The translations under genes were made by a program, and so were the position numbers. The notes beneath the pieces are model-generated. The model did not search any database and was not told where the DNA came from. It worked only from the letters and a program-made list of their open reading frames with translations. A stretch of DNA of 46,794 bases, from contig CAZLDQ010000012.1 in NCBI GenBank assembly GCA_964558295.1, positions 1-46,794 on the forward strand. The letters run 5' to 3'. This stretch comes from JBDKTH01 sp964558295. GTDB taxonomy: Bacteria > Planctomycetota > Planctomycetia > Pirellulales > Thermoguttaceae. The number at the start of each line of letters is the position of its first letter. Position 1 is the stretch's first letter. This document shows positions 25,621 through 34,469 of the stretch, piece by piece.

Positions 25621-26324
25621 TGTTGCGTCTGTTAAGTGCGGGTGCCTCATTGATTGTCTATTTCTGCGCTGCCACGCTGATTGCTCAGTTGGTGGTGATC
25701 GCTTACGTTTGGTCTGCTTGGAAGATTGATCAGACGAAGGCTCTGCGGATGCTGGCGATTGCTCGGGGCGAAGAGCCGGCGATACCGCCGCCCAAGGAAG
25801 AGAAGAAGGAGCAGCCTCCAGCGGAACAGGTCTCGTACGAGGCGATTCTCAACCGCCGGGCAGTGAAGCTGCGTGATTTGGAGCTTCGTGAGCAGTCGCT
25901 GGCGTTGGCCTTGGATGAATTGAAAACCCAGCAGCAGGAACTCGCGGCGAGCCGACAAAAAGAGAGGCAGGAGAGGACTCAATTCGCTTCGGAACTGCAA
26001 TCCCTTAAGGAAGGTGCGGAGGCGAGCGGTCGTGAATTGGTTCGCCGCACTCTGGAGACGGTCAAACCGAAGCAGGCCAAAGAGCAGCTACTGCAGATGC
26101 TTGAGAAGAACGAAATCGATGTAGTTGTGCTGTTGCTGGCGAGTATGCCAGAGAATCGTCGAGCGAAAATCCTCACGGAGTTCAAGACGCCCGAGGAAAA
26201 CGAGAAACTGGCCGAAGTGCTTCGTCGACTTCGTGAAGGACAGCCGGAAGCTTCTCTGGTTGATAAAACACAGCATCAGATGACACAGTCAAGTCGGTCA
26301 GAGCCTGGGGACCAACCACGATGA
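25620..26324 (+). CDS. FlbB/MotE/YlxF-like membrane-anchored coiled-coil protein
   Basis: 234 residues. One membrane helix (about 10-31) is followed by a Pro/Glu/Lys linker (53-68), a long periplasmic coiled coil (about 72-145) and a C-terminal MgtE-N-like helical domain (NEIDVVVLLLASMPENRRAKILTEF, about 165-205), then a hydrophilic tail. The position between fliJ and fliK is exactly that of ylxF in Bacillus and flbB in Borrelia. FlbB builds the periplasmic collar, and MotE chaperones MotC. A similar envelope or stator-linked role is likely. The start overlaps fliJ by one base and the end overlaps fliK by four. Confidence 0.72.
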   Translation: MLRLLSAGASLIVYFCAATLIAQLVVIAYVWSAWKIDQTKALRMLAIARGEEPAIPPPKEEKKEQPPAEQVSYEAILNRRAVKLRDLELREQSLALALDELKTQQQELAASRQKERQERTQFASELQSLKEGAEASGRELVRRTLETVKPKQAKEQLLQMLEKNEIDVVVLLLASMPENRRAKILTEFKTPEENEKLAEVLRRLREGQPEASLVDKTQHQMTQSSRSEPGDQPR

Positions 26325-27913
26325 TGCAACTCAACCTGGATAGTGTGGCTACGCAACAACCATTCGAGATGCTCTCGATGGTGTCCACCTCCGCGGATTC
26401 AATGGAAAACGACTTGTTTGAATCGCATTTGAAACACGCTAAGCAGAGCGTGGATCAGAATGCGAAAGAGGGGCAGGAGCCGATTCTTGCCTCTCGGAAT
26501 TCCAATGCGAAACGTGAGTCTCAGGAGACTTCCGAACGGCAGCAAGAAGAGACTGGCACGGCGAGGGAGACCTCGAACGAGGTGGGCAAGTCGGTAACGA
26601 AAGGGAATGTTGATGAAGAGGGGGACGCCGACGCAGAGAAGGGCGACTCGGAGGCTGGCAATGCGGAGGTGGGAGTACCACAGGCGGAGGATGATGCTTC
26701 CGAGGACGAAGAGACGCCTGAATCTGTCGTTGCGACGGTCCTTCCCGTGGAATTGGCTCTGAATAATCGCCCGATGGAGACGAGCGACGGGGAAGAGATT
26801 GTTGCCGACCAGGTGTCCGATATGCTCGATCCGATCGAGGAGACTATGCCTGGAGCTCCAAAGGGACTGGAGCCGGATGGTCAACCGATGGGCTTGGACG
26901 TGGCGAAAAAATCGATGGCTCGGCCAGGTGTTCCGGAGGAGCAGGGTATGGAGGAACTGGCTGCGTCGAAAGAGGTGCCTGTCGAGGCAAAGCAGATCGG
27001 GGAAAATGTGCAGGTCAAAGAGGAGGATGGCTTACCGATTTCTGCTGGGGAAGGGGCTTTCGCTTCCAACACGGAGAAAGGGCAAGGTTCCTCGGACGGA
27101 TCGGAGAAGCCGCAGCGATTGGGGGACGATGCTCTGGCGGAAGCTTCCCGGTTGCGGACCGACTCCCGACACCAAGTTGGTCGACAGAATCGCGATTGGT
27201 GGGAAGAAAATGAGCCTAGCGAAGTCTCAACCAACATCGAAGACCAGACGGAGTCAGTCGAATCTAACACAGTGAGAGCCTCGCAGCCAGAATCGATCGA
27301 TGTGGTAACGGTTTCGACAACCGCTCAGACGGAAGCCAGTATTCCGGCCACTTCGAGGGGCAACGGGGAGGGAATTGGTGTTGTCAACGTGGGACAGATT
27401 TCGTCTCAGGAACAAACCAGCAGTCAGTCGAGTTCGACGACGACTAGCGAGAAGACCTCGGCGGCGGACCAGTCTGAGCGAGCGCGGTTTGTACAGCGGG
27501 TCGCTCGGGCGTTTGAATCGATGGGGGACCGGAATGGTACGATTCGTATGGCACTTCACCCGCCCGAGTTGGGGGCGCTGAAGCTGCATTTGAGCGTGCG
27601 TAAAGGGGCGATGGAAGCCCGCGTTGAGGTGGAGACAGAAAATGCACGCAGTCTCTTGGTCGAGAATCTGCCCGCCTTGCGTGAACGGCTGGCGGAACAG
27701 AATATCAAAGTGGAACGGTTCGACGTGGATTTTATGAATCGATCGATGGGGGGCTCGTCTCAGGACGCTGGTCAGCAATCACATTCGCAAGAGCAGGCCC
27801 GAGGGAGGGATCAAACGTCGCCATCGTTTCAGGAAAAGAAGCAGAATGCGCCCGTGGAAAGTGCGTCTCCTGTTCGGCGAAGTAGTCCTGATCGGCTAGA
27901 CATACTCATCTGA
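26321..27913 (+). CDS. fliK: Flagellar hook-length control protein FliK
   Basis: 530 residues. The first 390 or so are disordered and very rich in Glu, Asp, Ser, Gln and Thr, as expected of the FliK 'ruler'. The conserved C-terminal hook domain is at about 406-471 (GTIRMALHPPELGALKLHLSV, then ENLPALRERLAEQNIKVERFDV) and is followed by a Gln/Ser-rich tail. FliK measures hook length and switches FlhB specificity. The start ATGA overlaps the previous gene, and flgD follows 35 bases later, a normal order. Confidence 0.9.
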   Translation: MMQLNLDSVATQQPFEMLSMVSTSADSMENDLFESHLKHAKQSVDQNAKEGQEPILASRNSNAKRESQETSERQQEETGTARETSNEVGKSVTKGNVDEEGDADAEKGDSEAGNAEVGVPQAEDDASEDEETPESVVATVLPVELALNNRPMETSDGEEIVADQVSDMLDPIEETMPGAPKGLEPDGQPMGLDVAKKSMARPGVPEEQGMEELAASKEVPVEAKQIGENVQVKEEDGLPISAGEGAFASNTEKGQGSSDGSEKPQRLGDDALAEASRLRTDSRHQVGRQNRDWWEENEPSEVSTNIEDQTESVESNTVRASQPESIDVVTVSTTAQTEASIPATSRGNGEGIGVVNVGQISSQEQTSSQSSSTTTSEKTSAADQSERARFVQRVARAFESMGDRNGTIRMALHPPELGALKLHLSVRKGAMEARVEVETENARSLLVENLPALRERLAEQNIKVERFDVDFMNRSMGGSSQDAGQQSHSQEQARGRDQTSPSFQEKKQNAPVESASPVRRSSPDRLDILI

Positions 27914-27948
27914 ACGCACACGAGCCCCTTTAGTAAGGAATCTCAACG

Positions 27949-28485
27949 ATGTCAAGCGTGAGTTCTTCGACTTCGGCGACTTCGTCAACTTCATCCACTT
28001 CCTCCACGACCGATCGGTTTAGTGAACTGGGCACGGAGGATTTCCTGGCATTGTTGATTGCAGAGTTGCAGAGTCAAGACCCAACGAATCCGATGAGTAA
28101 TGAGGAGATGGTTAACCAGATTAGCCAGATCCAAGAGATTCGGTCGAATAATGCGCTAACGGAGACATTGGAGTCGGTCAACCTGGGGCAGTCGATGGCC
28201 ACAGCCAGCAGTCTGGTCGGTAAGACGATCATTGGCCTGCCGGACGGGGAGTCCGAGTATTACGAAGGAGTGGTTTCCTATGTGACTCTTGAGGACGGAA
28301 GACTCCATGTTGATGACAAGACGATCAAATTGACGAATGTGGTGGCCATCCTGTCAGACGCCGTCGTTGAGGCGGAGAAGACCTCCGATGCGGTTGATCG
28401 CACGACGGGCGGTGCGACAGAAAAAAACGACGCAACAACTGACACTACGACGGAGGCCACTGAAGCGACAACTACAACGGAATGA
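27949..28485 (+). CDS. flgD: Flagellar hook-cap (scaffold) protein FlgD, short form
   Basis: 178 residues. A Ser/Thr low-complexity head (2-21) precedes the FlgD signature (FLALLIAELQSQDPTNPMSNEEMVNQISQIQ, about 32-62), followed by a compact beta domain (LVGKTIIGLPDGE to VVAIL, about 90-140) and a Thr/Glu/Ala tail. The Ig-like domain of enterobacterial FlgD is missing, as in other short FlgDs such as those of Firmicutes. FlgD caps the growing hook. AAGGA lies ten bases before the ATG. Confidence 0.9.
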   Translation: MSSVSSSTSATSSTSSTSSTTDRFSELGTEDFLALLIAELQSQDPTNPMSNEEMVNQISQIQEIRSNNALTETLESVNLGQSMATASSLVGKTIIGLPDGESEYYEGVVSYVTLEDGRLHVDDKTIKLTNVVAILSDAVVEAEKTSDAVDRTTGGATEKNDATTDTTTEATEATTTTE

Positions 28486-28621
28486 GGATGGACGGGAGAG
28501 ATCCTGCGCAGTACGGCGCTGGCATTTGCACAGGTTGGTAAGCCAGCCTCGTACCGACCGAAGGATTGTGGGTTACGGAAGAACCAACCACCGTTTGGAA
28601 ATCAGGTTAGGAGAGTAAGTC

Positions 28622-31099
28622 ATGGGTCTCGCCTCAGCAATGAGCACCGCGATGACCGGTCTTTCGGCAGCGGAAACAACGATTGACGTCGTCGGCAACA
28701 ATCTAGCCAACTCCAACACGATCGGGTTCAAGGCTTCGGAAGCAACGTTTGCTACTCAGTTTTTGCAGACGCTTAGCCTTGGAGCTCAACCGACATCGAC
28801 GAATGGTGGAGCGAATCCCAAACAGATCGGTTTGGGGACCCTGGTTGCCGCTATCACTCCGAACTTCACCCAGGGAACAGTGGAAGTCAGCTCCAGTGCC
28901 TTGGACTTTGCTATTCAGGGAGACGGGTTCTTCATCGTCCAGGGGAGCGATGGGCGGCACGTCTATACTCGTAACGGAATTTTCACGTTGAATTCTGGCA
29001 ACGAGTTGGTCACCTCCACCGGGAATCGGTTGTTTGGCTTCGGCGTGGACGAAAACTACCAGATCGACCGAACCATTCTTGTTCCTCTGACCATTCCTCT
29101 GGGTGAGGCGGCGGTCGCGCAGGCGACGGAGAACGTGTACCTGGAAGGGACGTTGACACCGACTGGAGACTTGGCGACTGTTGCCGAACGAATCATGACA
29201 GATGTCCTCGGTACGTCGGCCTGGACCAGACCGGAAGAGCAGGCCTCAGGGAATGCCTCGATTGCTCCCAGTGTGACGACGATTAGCCAAAACGTCGTTG
29301 GAGGCGGTGTGATTCCGATGGGCACTTATGAGTACGTGTTTGTGTATGCCGACGCAGCATATGACCCGGTGAATCCATCATCGGAAAGCAACATATCAGC
29401 CAGCTACAGTGTGACCGTTGGGGCCGACAACAGCCAAGTCGAATTGAGCAATTTTCCCTCCCCATCTACTCTTAACGAGTACAGCTATATTCGGGCCTAT
29501 CGCCGGGATAGCAATGGCAACTACTACTATGTGGGCGAGGCGAATCTGAGCGACCCGACCCCGACGATCACCGACAACGTTGATCCGGCAGTCCTATCGA
29601 CGAACAATCAGCTCAATACGGATGTGATTACGACGGATGATAGCATCCAGTACCGTTATTATGTGACCTACGCTACGGCGAGATTCGCCGAAGGGGGGGA
29701 CGAGAGTCGGCCCAGCGATGTCTCGGAACCGATTACTGTTACCAATGGACGGATTGAACTGACGAATTTGACATATCCGGACGACGGCAATCCCAACGGG
29801 TATACCTACATCCGTATCTATCGATGCCCTTCGACGTCGACGAACGACACGGATTTCTATTACGTCGGGGAGACTGCATTAACGCCGGATGCGACGTTTA
29901 CCGACAATGTTCCCGACTCCGAACTTGGGACAGCCGCGCATCCAGCTATTAACATGGATGGTCCAGCGATCAACACGAGTACTCGGGTGGTGGATTTGCT
30001 CCGACGTGATAGTGGTACGGAATACGAACGGGTTTTTCAGGAAGGTACATTGCAGTTCACAGGAACCAAGGGGCGACGTACTCTGGCAACGAAGGAATTC
30101 ACCATTAGTAGTACAACGACTGTCTCGGAACTGATTGCTTTCATGGAGGAAGCAATGGGGATCCAAGAGTCGCCTGGTTCTGATCCGGCCCACCCCATCC
30201 CCAAGTCAGAGGAACCTGAACCCTACGGGGCCGAACCAGGTGGTACGGTGGTCAACAGTCGCATTGTCTTTACTGGGAACAATGGCGTTGACAATGCGAT
30301 TGATATTGGGCTTTCGGGAATGTTGTTGAAGACCAGCAGTGGGACTCAGAATGTCGACCTTCCGTTCGGGTCGATTCAGTCGGCCGTTGGTGAATCGGCG
30401 GTGACGGATTTCATTGTCTACGATTCACTTGGCATTTCCTTAAGCGTCCGGTTGACGTGTGTGCTGGAAAGCCGCGACAGCACGTCAACGACCTACCGGT
30501 GGTTTGCTGATTGTGCCAATAACGATCCACTCACGGGCTCCAAAATTGCGGTAGGTTCAGGGTTGGTCACTTTTGATGGCGAAGGGAATCTGATTACGAC
30601 GACGAACACGACGATTTCGATCGATCGCGTTCACGTCTCGTCGGCCTCGCCGTTGGAGTTTGACCTGGATTTCACGGCCGTCTCTGGGCTGGCCGCCAAG
30701 TCGAGCGAGATTGCCGTTTCGTTGCAGGACGGTTCGGCGCCGGGCACATTGACGAGCTATCTGGTGGGGGAAGATGGTGTGATCAAGGGGGTGTTCAGTA
30801 ACGGCATCACCCGCGATTTGGGGCAGATTCGTTTAGCCCGTTTTGCCAACCCTGCCGGCTTGGAACAGGTCGGCGAAAACCTCTTTGCCGAAGGGGTTAA
30901 TTCGGGATTGGCTGTGGAATGTGATCCCGGCGAGCAGGGTTCGGGCAAGATTATTGCCGGGGCGAGGGAATTGTCCAATACGGACATTGGCGCAAGTCTG
31001 GTTGATCTGATTTCGGCGTCGACGATGTACCGTGGCAACGCCCGTGTGATTACTACCGTTCAGGAGATGATCGATCAACTGCTGGCCCTCGGGCAGTGA
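28622..31099 (+). CDS. flgE: Flagellar hook protein FlgE, enlarged form with repeated insert
   Basis: 825 residues, about twice the enterobacterial FlgE (about 400). The N-terminal rod/hook signature (AAETTIDVVGNNLANSNTIGFKASEATF, about 17-44) and C-terminal hook end (GASLVDLISASTMYRGNARVITTVQEMIDQLLAL) are normal. The middle carries extra domains. Two related Tyr-rich beta segments at about 236-334 and 342-446 share YxYIRxYR, YYVGEA/T and TDNV, and look like a duplicated Ig/FN3-type module that would project from the hook surface. GGAGAG lies ten bases upstream of the ATG. It is followed by flbD. Confidence 0.93.
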   Translation: MGLASAMSTAMTGLSAAETTIDVVGNNLANSNTIGFKASEATFATQFLQTLSLGAQPTSTNGGANPKQIGLGTLVAAITPNFTQGTVEVSSSALDFAIQGDGFFIVQGSDGRHVYTRNGIFTLNSGNELVTSTGNRLFGFGVDENYQIDRTILVPLTIPLGEAAVAQATENVYLEGTLTPTGDLATVAERIMTDVLGTSAWTRPEEQASGNASIAPSVTTISQNVVGGGVIPMGTYEYVFVYADAAYDPVNPSSESNISASYSVTVGADNSQVELSNFPSPSTLNEYSYIRAYRRDSNGNYYYVGEANLSDPTPTITDNVDPAVLSTNNQLNTDVITTDDSIQYRYYVTYATARFAEGGDESRPSDVSEPITVTNGRIELTNLTYPDDGNPNGYTYIRIYRCPSTSTNDTDFYYVGETALTPDATFTDNVPDSELGTAAHPAINMDGPAINTSTRVVDLLRRDSGTEYERVFQEGTLQFTGTKGRRTLATKEFTISSTTTVSELIAFMEEAMGIQESPGSDPAHPIPKSEEPEPYGAEPGGTVVNSRIVFTGNNGVDNAIDIGLSGMLLKTSSGTQNVDLPFGSIQSAVGESAVTDFIVYDSLGISLSVRLTCVLESRDSTSTTYRWFADCANNDPLTGSKIAVGSGLVTFDGEGNLITTTNTTISIDRVHVSSASPLEFDLDFTAVSGLAAKSSEIAVSLQDGSAPGTLTSYLVGEDGVIKGVFSNGITRDLGQIRLARFANPAGLEQVGENLFAEGVNSGLAVECDPGEQGSGKIIAGARELSNTDIGASLVDLISASTMYRGNARVITTVQEMIDQLLALGQ

Positions 31100-31129
31100 G
31101 CTCCGTAGGAATAGAAGATCAATGATCTC

Positions 31130-31375
31130 ATGATTAAGTTGACACGGCTCAGCGGTGAGGTGTTCGTCCTCAACGCCGAACTGATTCAGTATGTTGAGGA
31201 ACTGCCCGACACCTTCATTACACTCACCTCGGGAGAGCGTCTCGTGGTTCGGGAGTCGATGGATGAGGTGTTGCGTCGGGTAGTCATATATCAACAGGCC
31301 AAGCACATGGTCCCTCCGCCGGCATGCGGAAGGCATGGCGAGGGGACTAGGCTTGCGCCAGGTGGAGATGGGTAG
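31130..31375 (+). CDS. flbD: FlbD-family (SwrD) flagellar protein
   Basis: 81 residues. The first 60 match the small FlbD/SwrD family (MIKLTRLSGEVFVLNAELI, then DTFITLTSGERLVVRESMDEVLRRVV); the tail after about residue 60 is non-conserved. In Bacillus, SwrD helps power the stator. The gene is unrelated to the Caulobacter regulator of the same name. It is placed right before motA, three bases away, as in spirochaetes and Bacillus. Confidence 0.88.
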   Translation: MIKLTRLSGEVFVLNAELIQYVEELPDTFITLTSGERLVVRESMDEVLRRVVIYQQAKHMVPPPACGRHGEGTRLAPGGDG

Positions 31376-31378
31376 AGT

Positions 31379-32158
31379 ATGGACGTTGCCAGTGTTGTGG
31401 GAGTGCTGTTGGGAATCACGCTGCTGATTGGCTCGATCGCAATGGCACCAGGGGCGCCATTTGGCGCGTTTATCGATTTTCCCTCCGCGGTAATGGTGTT
31501 GGGTGGGGCTACAGCAACGGTATTGATTTGCTTTCCCCTGCGATCGTTTTTCAATTCTTTCCGCGTGATCAAGAAGATCTTCATTTCGCGTGAGCCGGAT
31601 TTTCGACTAATCGTCGAGCAATTGGTCTCTCTTGCCGAGACCGCCAGACGCGATGGCCTGTTGGCCCTCGAAGCCCGCTTAGAGGAAGTCTCCGATCAGT
31701 TCCTCGTCCTGGGAGTTCAGATGGCCGTCGACGGCATGCGACCAGAGGTGATCGAGGGAGTCTTGCGAACCGAGATGGAAGCGATGGCGATTCGGCATCG
31801 GTCGGGCAAAGCGGTGATGGATCAGTTTGGCCGCTTTGCACCGGCGTTCGGGATGATCGGTACGCTCGTTGGGCTCATTATGATGCTTACCAACATGTCG
31901 GATCCCGATAGCATCGGTCCCGGCATGGCCGTTGCGATGATTACCACACTTTATGGTGCGGTTCTGGCGAACCTCTTGTGCCTTCCCTTTTCTGAAAAAC
32001 TTAGCTATTTCAGTAAGCGGGAGTTGCTGGCCATGGAGGTTGTGATTCGCGGAATCATGGCGATTCAGTCGGGGGAGAATCCACGAGTAATCGAGCAAAA
32101 GCTCCACGCCTTTGTACCTCTGAAAGATCGGAACGTGGTCAAGCCGGAGACCGCCTGA
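31379..32158 (+). CDS. motA: Flagellar motor stator protein MotA
   Basis: 259 residues with four membrane helices (near 4-24, 33-53, 148-170 and 180-202) and a cytoplasmic loop between helices 2 and 3. The loop has the charged helix EVIEGVLRTEMEAMAIRHRSG that contacts FliG. The channel motif FAPAFGMIGTLVGLIMML is intact. With MotB it forms the ion-driven stator. Three bases separate it from motB. Confidence 0.94.
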   Translation: MDVASVVGVLLGITLLIGSIAMAPGAPFGAFIDFPSAVMVLGGATATVLICFPLRSFFNSFRVIKKIFISREPDFRLIVEQLVSLAETARRDGLLALEARLEEVSDQFLVLGVQMAVDGMRPEVIEGVLRTEMEAMAIRHRSGKAVMDQFGRFAPAFGMIGTLVGLIMMLTNMSDPDSIGPGMAVAMITTLYGAVLANLLCLPFSEKLSYFSKRELLAMEVVIRGIMAIQSGENPRVIEQKLHAFVPLKDRNVVKPETA

Positions 32159-32161
32159 ACC

Positions 32162-32893
32162 ATGTCGCTGATCGATGAAGAAGAAGGGCTTCCGCCAGCC
32201 GATTGGATTGTGACGTACGGCGACATGATGTCGTTGCTTCTGTGTTTCTTCATTCTTTTGGTAGCTATCGCTGAGATCAAACAGAACAAATACGAGGCGA
32301 TGGTCGAATCGATTCGTCGCAGTTTTGGGCAGAATGCCTCGCCGCAAAGTCCACTTCCCAATGCCAACTGGATGCGTGGCCTCGGGGTGAGCAAATTGCG
32401 GAATCCCGCCAAGGAGAAGCCGGGCGGGGAGGCGAAAGGCGGGGAAGAGATTGAGACGCCGCGGGGACGACATCCCAAAACCTTGATCATTCGCCCTGGG
32501 CGGAACCCAACTCTCGGAGGCGTTATTTACTTCGATGAGACGAGTAGTGAGTTGTCTCCTCAGAATCGGGATGTACTACAGCGAACGGCTGCGCTATTGC
32601 GGGGCAAACCGCAGAAAGTGGAAATCCGTGGACACACCTCGACATTTCCATTGCCGCCTGACAGTGCCTATGCCAATCACTGGGATTTGGCCTACGCTCG
32701 TTGTATCCACACCATGGAGTACCTCGTCCAACTCGGCATCGAAGCGAAGCGGTTTCGCATCGCAGTTGCTGCCCAAAACGAGCCATTGCACCAAAGTCCA
32801 GACCCCCTGCTCCGAAAAGAGAATTCCCGCGTCGAGGTCTTTATGCTCGACGAGTTTGTGGAGACGTGGAGTGAAGTGAAAGGGGAAAAGTAG
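32162..32893 (+). CDS. motB: Flagellar motor stator protein MotB
   Basis: 243 residues. A short acidic N-terminus precedes DWIVTYGDMMSLLLCFFILLVA with the ion-carrying Asp21 at the start of the only membrane helix (about 19-37). A plug/linker follows, then an OmpA-type peptidoglycan-binding domain (about 115-230; VEIRGHTS, WDLAYARC, NSRVEVFML). The family's usual GHTD appears here as GHTS. It anchors the stator to the cell wall. Together with its MotA neighbour this is the only stator pair in the window. Confidence 0.93.
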   Translation: MSLIDEEEGLPPADWIVTYGDMMSLLLCFFILLVAIAEIKQNKYEAMVESIRRSFGQNASPQSPLPNANWMRGLGVSKLRNPAKEKPGGEAKGGEEIETPRGRHPKTLIIRPGRNPTLGGVIYFDETSSELSPQNRDVLQRTAALLRGKPQKVEIRGHTSTFPLPPDSAYANHWDLAYARCIHTMEYLVQLGIEAKRFRIAVAAQNEPLHQSPDPLLRKENSRVEVFMLDEFVETWSEVKGEK

Positions 32894-33183
32894 ACTCCGA
32901 GAGGGGCGTGATATTACGTTGAGGTGGGGTGGCTGAAGCATCTCACTCTGGACGCAGATTAGCTGTGTTGCGCAGCTTGCCCATCTCGTTTGCCTTTTGC
33001 ATTGAGTGTCGCTGGACGCCGAGGGGTGGGGTTCTAAGTGCCGAAAATCTTGGCACTTATGTCATATTTTGCGGTTGTCCCTCTCGCGTGTAGGATCTGG
33101 GCTATATTAGTAAGAGAGGTAAGTACTCGTGGTGGCACAACTTGGAGTTGCTGGCCGGCTGCAGTCAGCCAGCGTTTAGATCA
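32894..33183. other. Intergenic region between motB and fliL
   Basis: About 290 bases in an otherwise tight gene run. TATATT at 33103-33108, within GGCTATATTAGTAAGAG, is a good -10 candidate, but no -35 box stands at a proper distance. A promoter for the fliL-flhB block is plausible but not demonstrated. No gene is recognised. Confidence 0.4.
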
Positions 33184-33765
33184 ATGGCTGAAACAAATTC
33201 TCCATCTTCGGCAGATGCTCTTTTTTCGCAAGACGCGGCCGCGAAAGAGACGCATTCCTCTTGGTTTGGCCGGATGAAGCTGCTACTATTCGCGGTCGTT
33301 GTGGTCATTGTGGAGTGTGTGGTTGCATACCTGTTGATTCCGGCGGCAGCTGAAACGCCAGCCTTGGCAGCTCAACCTGGGAAGGTCGAACATGGTGGCG
33401 ATCAGAAGACCGAGGCTGTGGCGAGTGAAGAGTCGGGTGAGGCCCGCGAAATTGAGGTGGACCTGGGGAAATTCGGTGTTACCTCGTTTCAACCGAGTAC
33501 GAACAGTACCTTGCTAATTGATTTCCACCTTTATGGCACGATTGGCAGTGAGGAGAAAGCGGCTTTCGAACGGGCGATGGAAGTGAGCCAGCATCGGTTC
33601 CGTGATCAGGTGATTGTGATTGTGCGAAGCTCGGAATTGACTGATTTAACGGATGCCGGCTTGGGGTTGATCAAGAGGAAGATTTTGGAGAAAAGTAACC
33701 GGCTGCTTGGCAAACCTTATATCCGCTCGGTGATTTTTAGCGATTTCTCATTCGTCGAACAATAG
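33184..33765 (+). CDS. fliL: FliL-family basal-body-associated protein
   Basis: 193 residues from the ATG at 33184; a start at 33142 is in frame but less likely. One membrane helix (about 31-52) is followed by a linker and a periplasmic FliL domain (EVDLGKFGVTSFQP, then VIVIVRSSELTDLTDAGLGLIKRKILEKSN, VIFSDFSFVEQ). FliL surrounds and supports the stator. Similarity is moderate, but the position between motB and fliN and the end motif FSDF make it convincing. Confidence 0.85.
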   Translation: MAETNSPSSADALFSQDAAAKETHSSWFGRMKLLLFAVVVVIVECVVAYLLIPAAAETPALAAQPGKVEHGGDQKTEAVASEESGEAREIEVDLGKFGVTSFQPSTNSTLLIDFHLYGTIGSEEKAAFERAMEVSQHRFRDQVIVIVRSSELTDLTDAGLGLIKRKILEKSNRLLGKPYIRSVIFSDFSFVEQ

Positions 33766-33795
33766 CCGGTTCCTCGCCACAGGAATGGATTCCTT

Positions 33796-34422
33796 ATGGC
33801 TGATGACGAACTAATCAATCAGGATGAAATCGAGCGTCTGCTAGCCCAGAATGCGGCGGCGAAGTCGTCTCCCACCTCGGCTTCTCCCGGGCCTGTGGTG
33901 AGTGATGCTGACAAGCTTCTCGGGCAGGACGAGATCGAACGGTTGCTCAATGAGGCAGGCAAGGGAGCCACGCCGTCCAAACCGCCCCCGGTGAAGGAAC
34001 GCCCAACCAACACGATGGCTGGCGAAGGCGACATCAACTCTGGTGACATCGAATATCTGCTCCATCAGGCCACTGAAGCGTTGCGCTCGATCGATTCACC
34101 GACGAGCTTGCCGCCAACGGGCGTGAACCCCTATCAGTTTCAGGAGCTTAGTGGCACTCCAGCCAGCACTGAAGTCGCGACGATGGACCTCATCAGCGAC
34201 GTGGAACTCGATCTGCGGATCGAGTTGGGGCGGACGCATATGTATCTGGAAGATGTGCTCAAACTTCGCAAGGGTTCGGTGGTTCCCCTGGACAAACTTG
34301 CCGGTGATCCTGTTGACATCTTCGTTAACGGACGCCTTGTGGCTCGCGGCGAAGTCCTTGTGCTTAATGACAACTTCTGTGTGCGTGTGGCTGAACTGAT
34401 TGCTGGAGCCACGGCGGAATAG
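33796..34422 (+). CDS. fliN: FliN-type switch protein with three FliM-like N-terminal motifs
   Basis: 208 residues, longer than FliN of E. coli (137). The C-terminal SpoA domain (about 131-202; DVELDLRIELGRTHMYLEDVLKLRKGSVVPLDK, VDIFVNGRLVARGEVLVLNDNFCVRV) is clearly FliN. The N-terminal half holds three copies of a motif like the CheY-binding N-terminus of FliM: INQDEIERLL (7-16), LGQDEIERLL (42-51) and INSGDIEYLL (80-89), joined by Pro/Ser/Ala linkers. No fliM gene stands before it, although that is its usual place. It may take over CheY binding for the switch. AGGAA upstream lies within the short palindrome AGGAATGGATTCCT (33781-33794), just before the ATG. Confidence 0.9.
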   Translation: MADDELINQDEIERLLAQNAAAKSSPTSASPGPVVSDADKLLGQDEIERLLNEAGKGATPSKPPPVKERPTNTMAGEGDINSGDIEYLLHQATEALRSIDSPTSLPPTGVNPYQFQELSGTPASTEVATMDLISDVELDLRIELGRTHMYLEDVLKLRKGSVVPLDKLAGDPVDIFVNGRLVARGEVLVLNDNFCVRVAELIAGATAE

Positions 34423-34469
34423 GTGCGGCGGTAGACGGTGATCCGTCTTGAGTATTGGAAAGGGCACGG

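Noticed and set aside
28515..28545. Sigma-54-like TGGCATTTGCACAGG before flgE
   Set aside because: The bases ten after GG are GG rather than GC, so the invariant -12 element is missing.
33048..33075. TGGCAC ... TTGC before fliL as a sigma-54 promoter
   Set aside because: The two halves are 12 bases apart instead of five, so the spacing is wrong.
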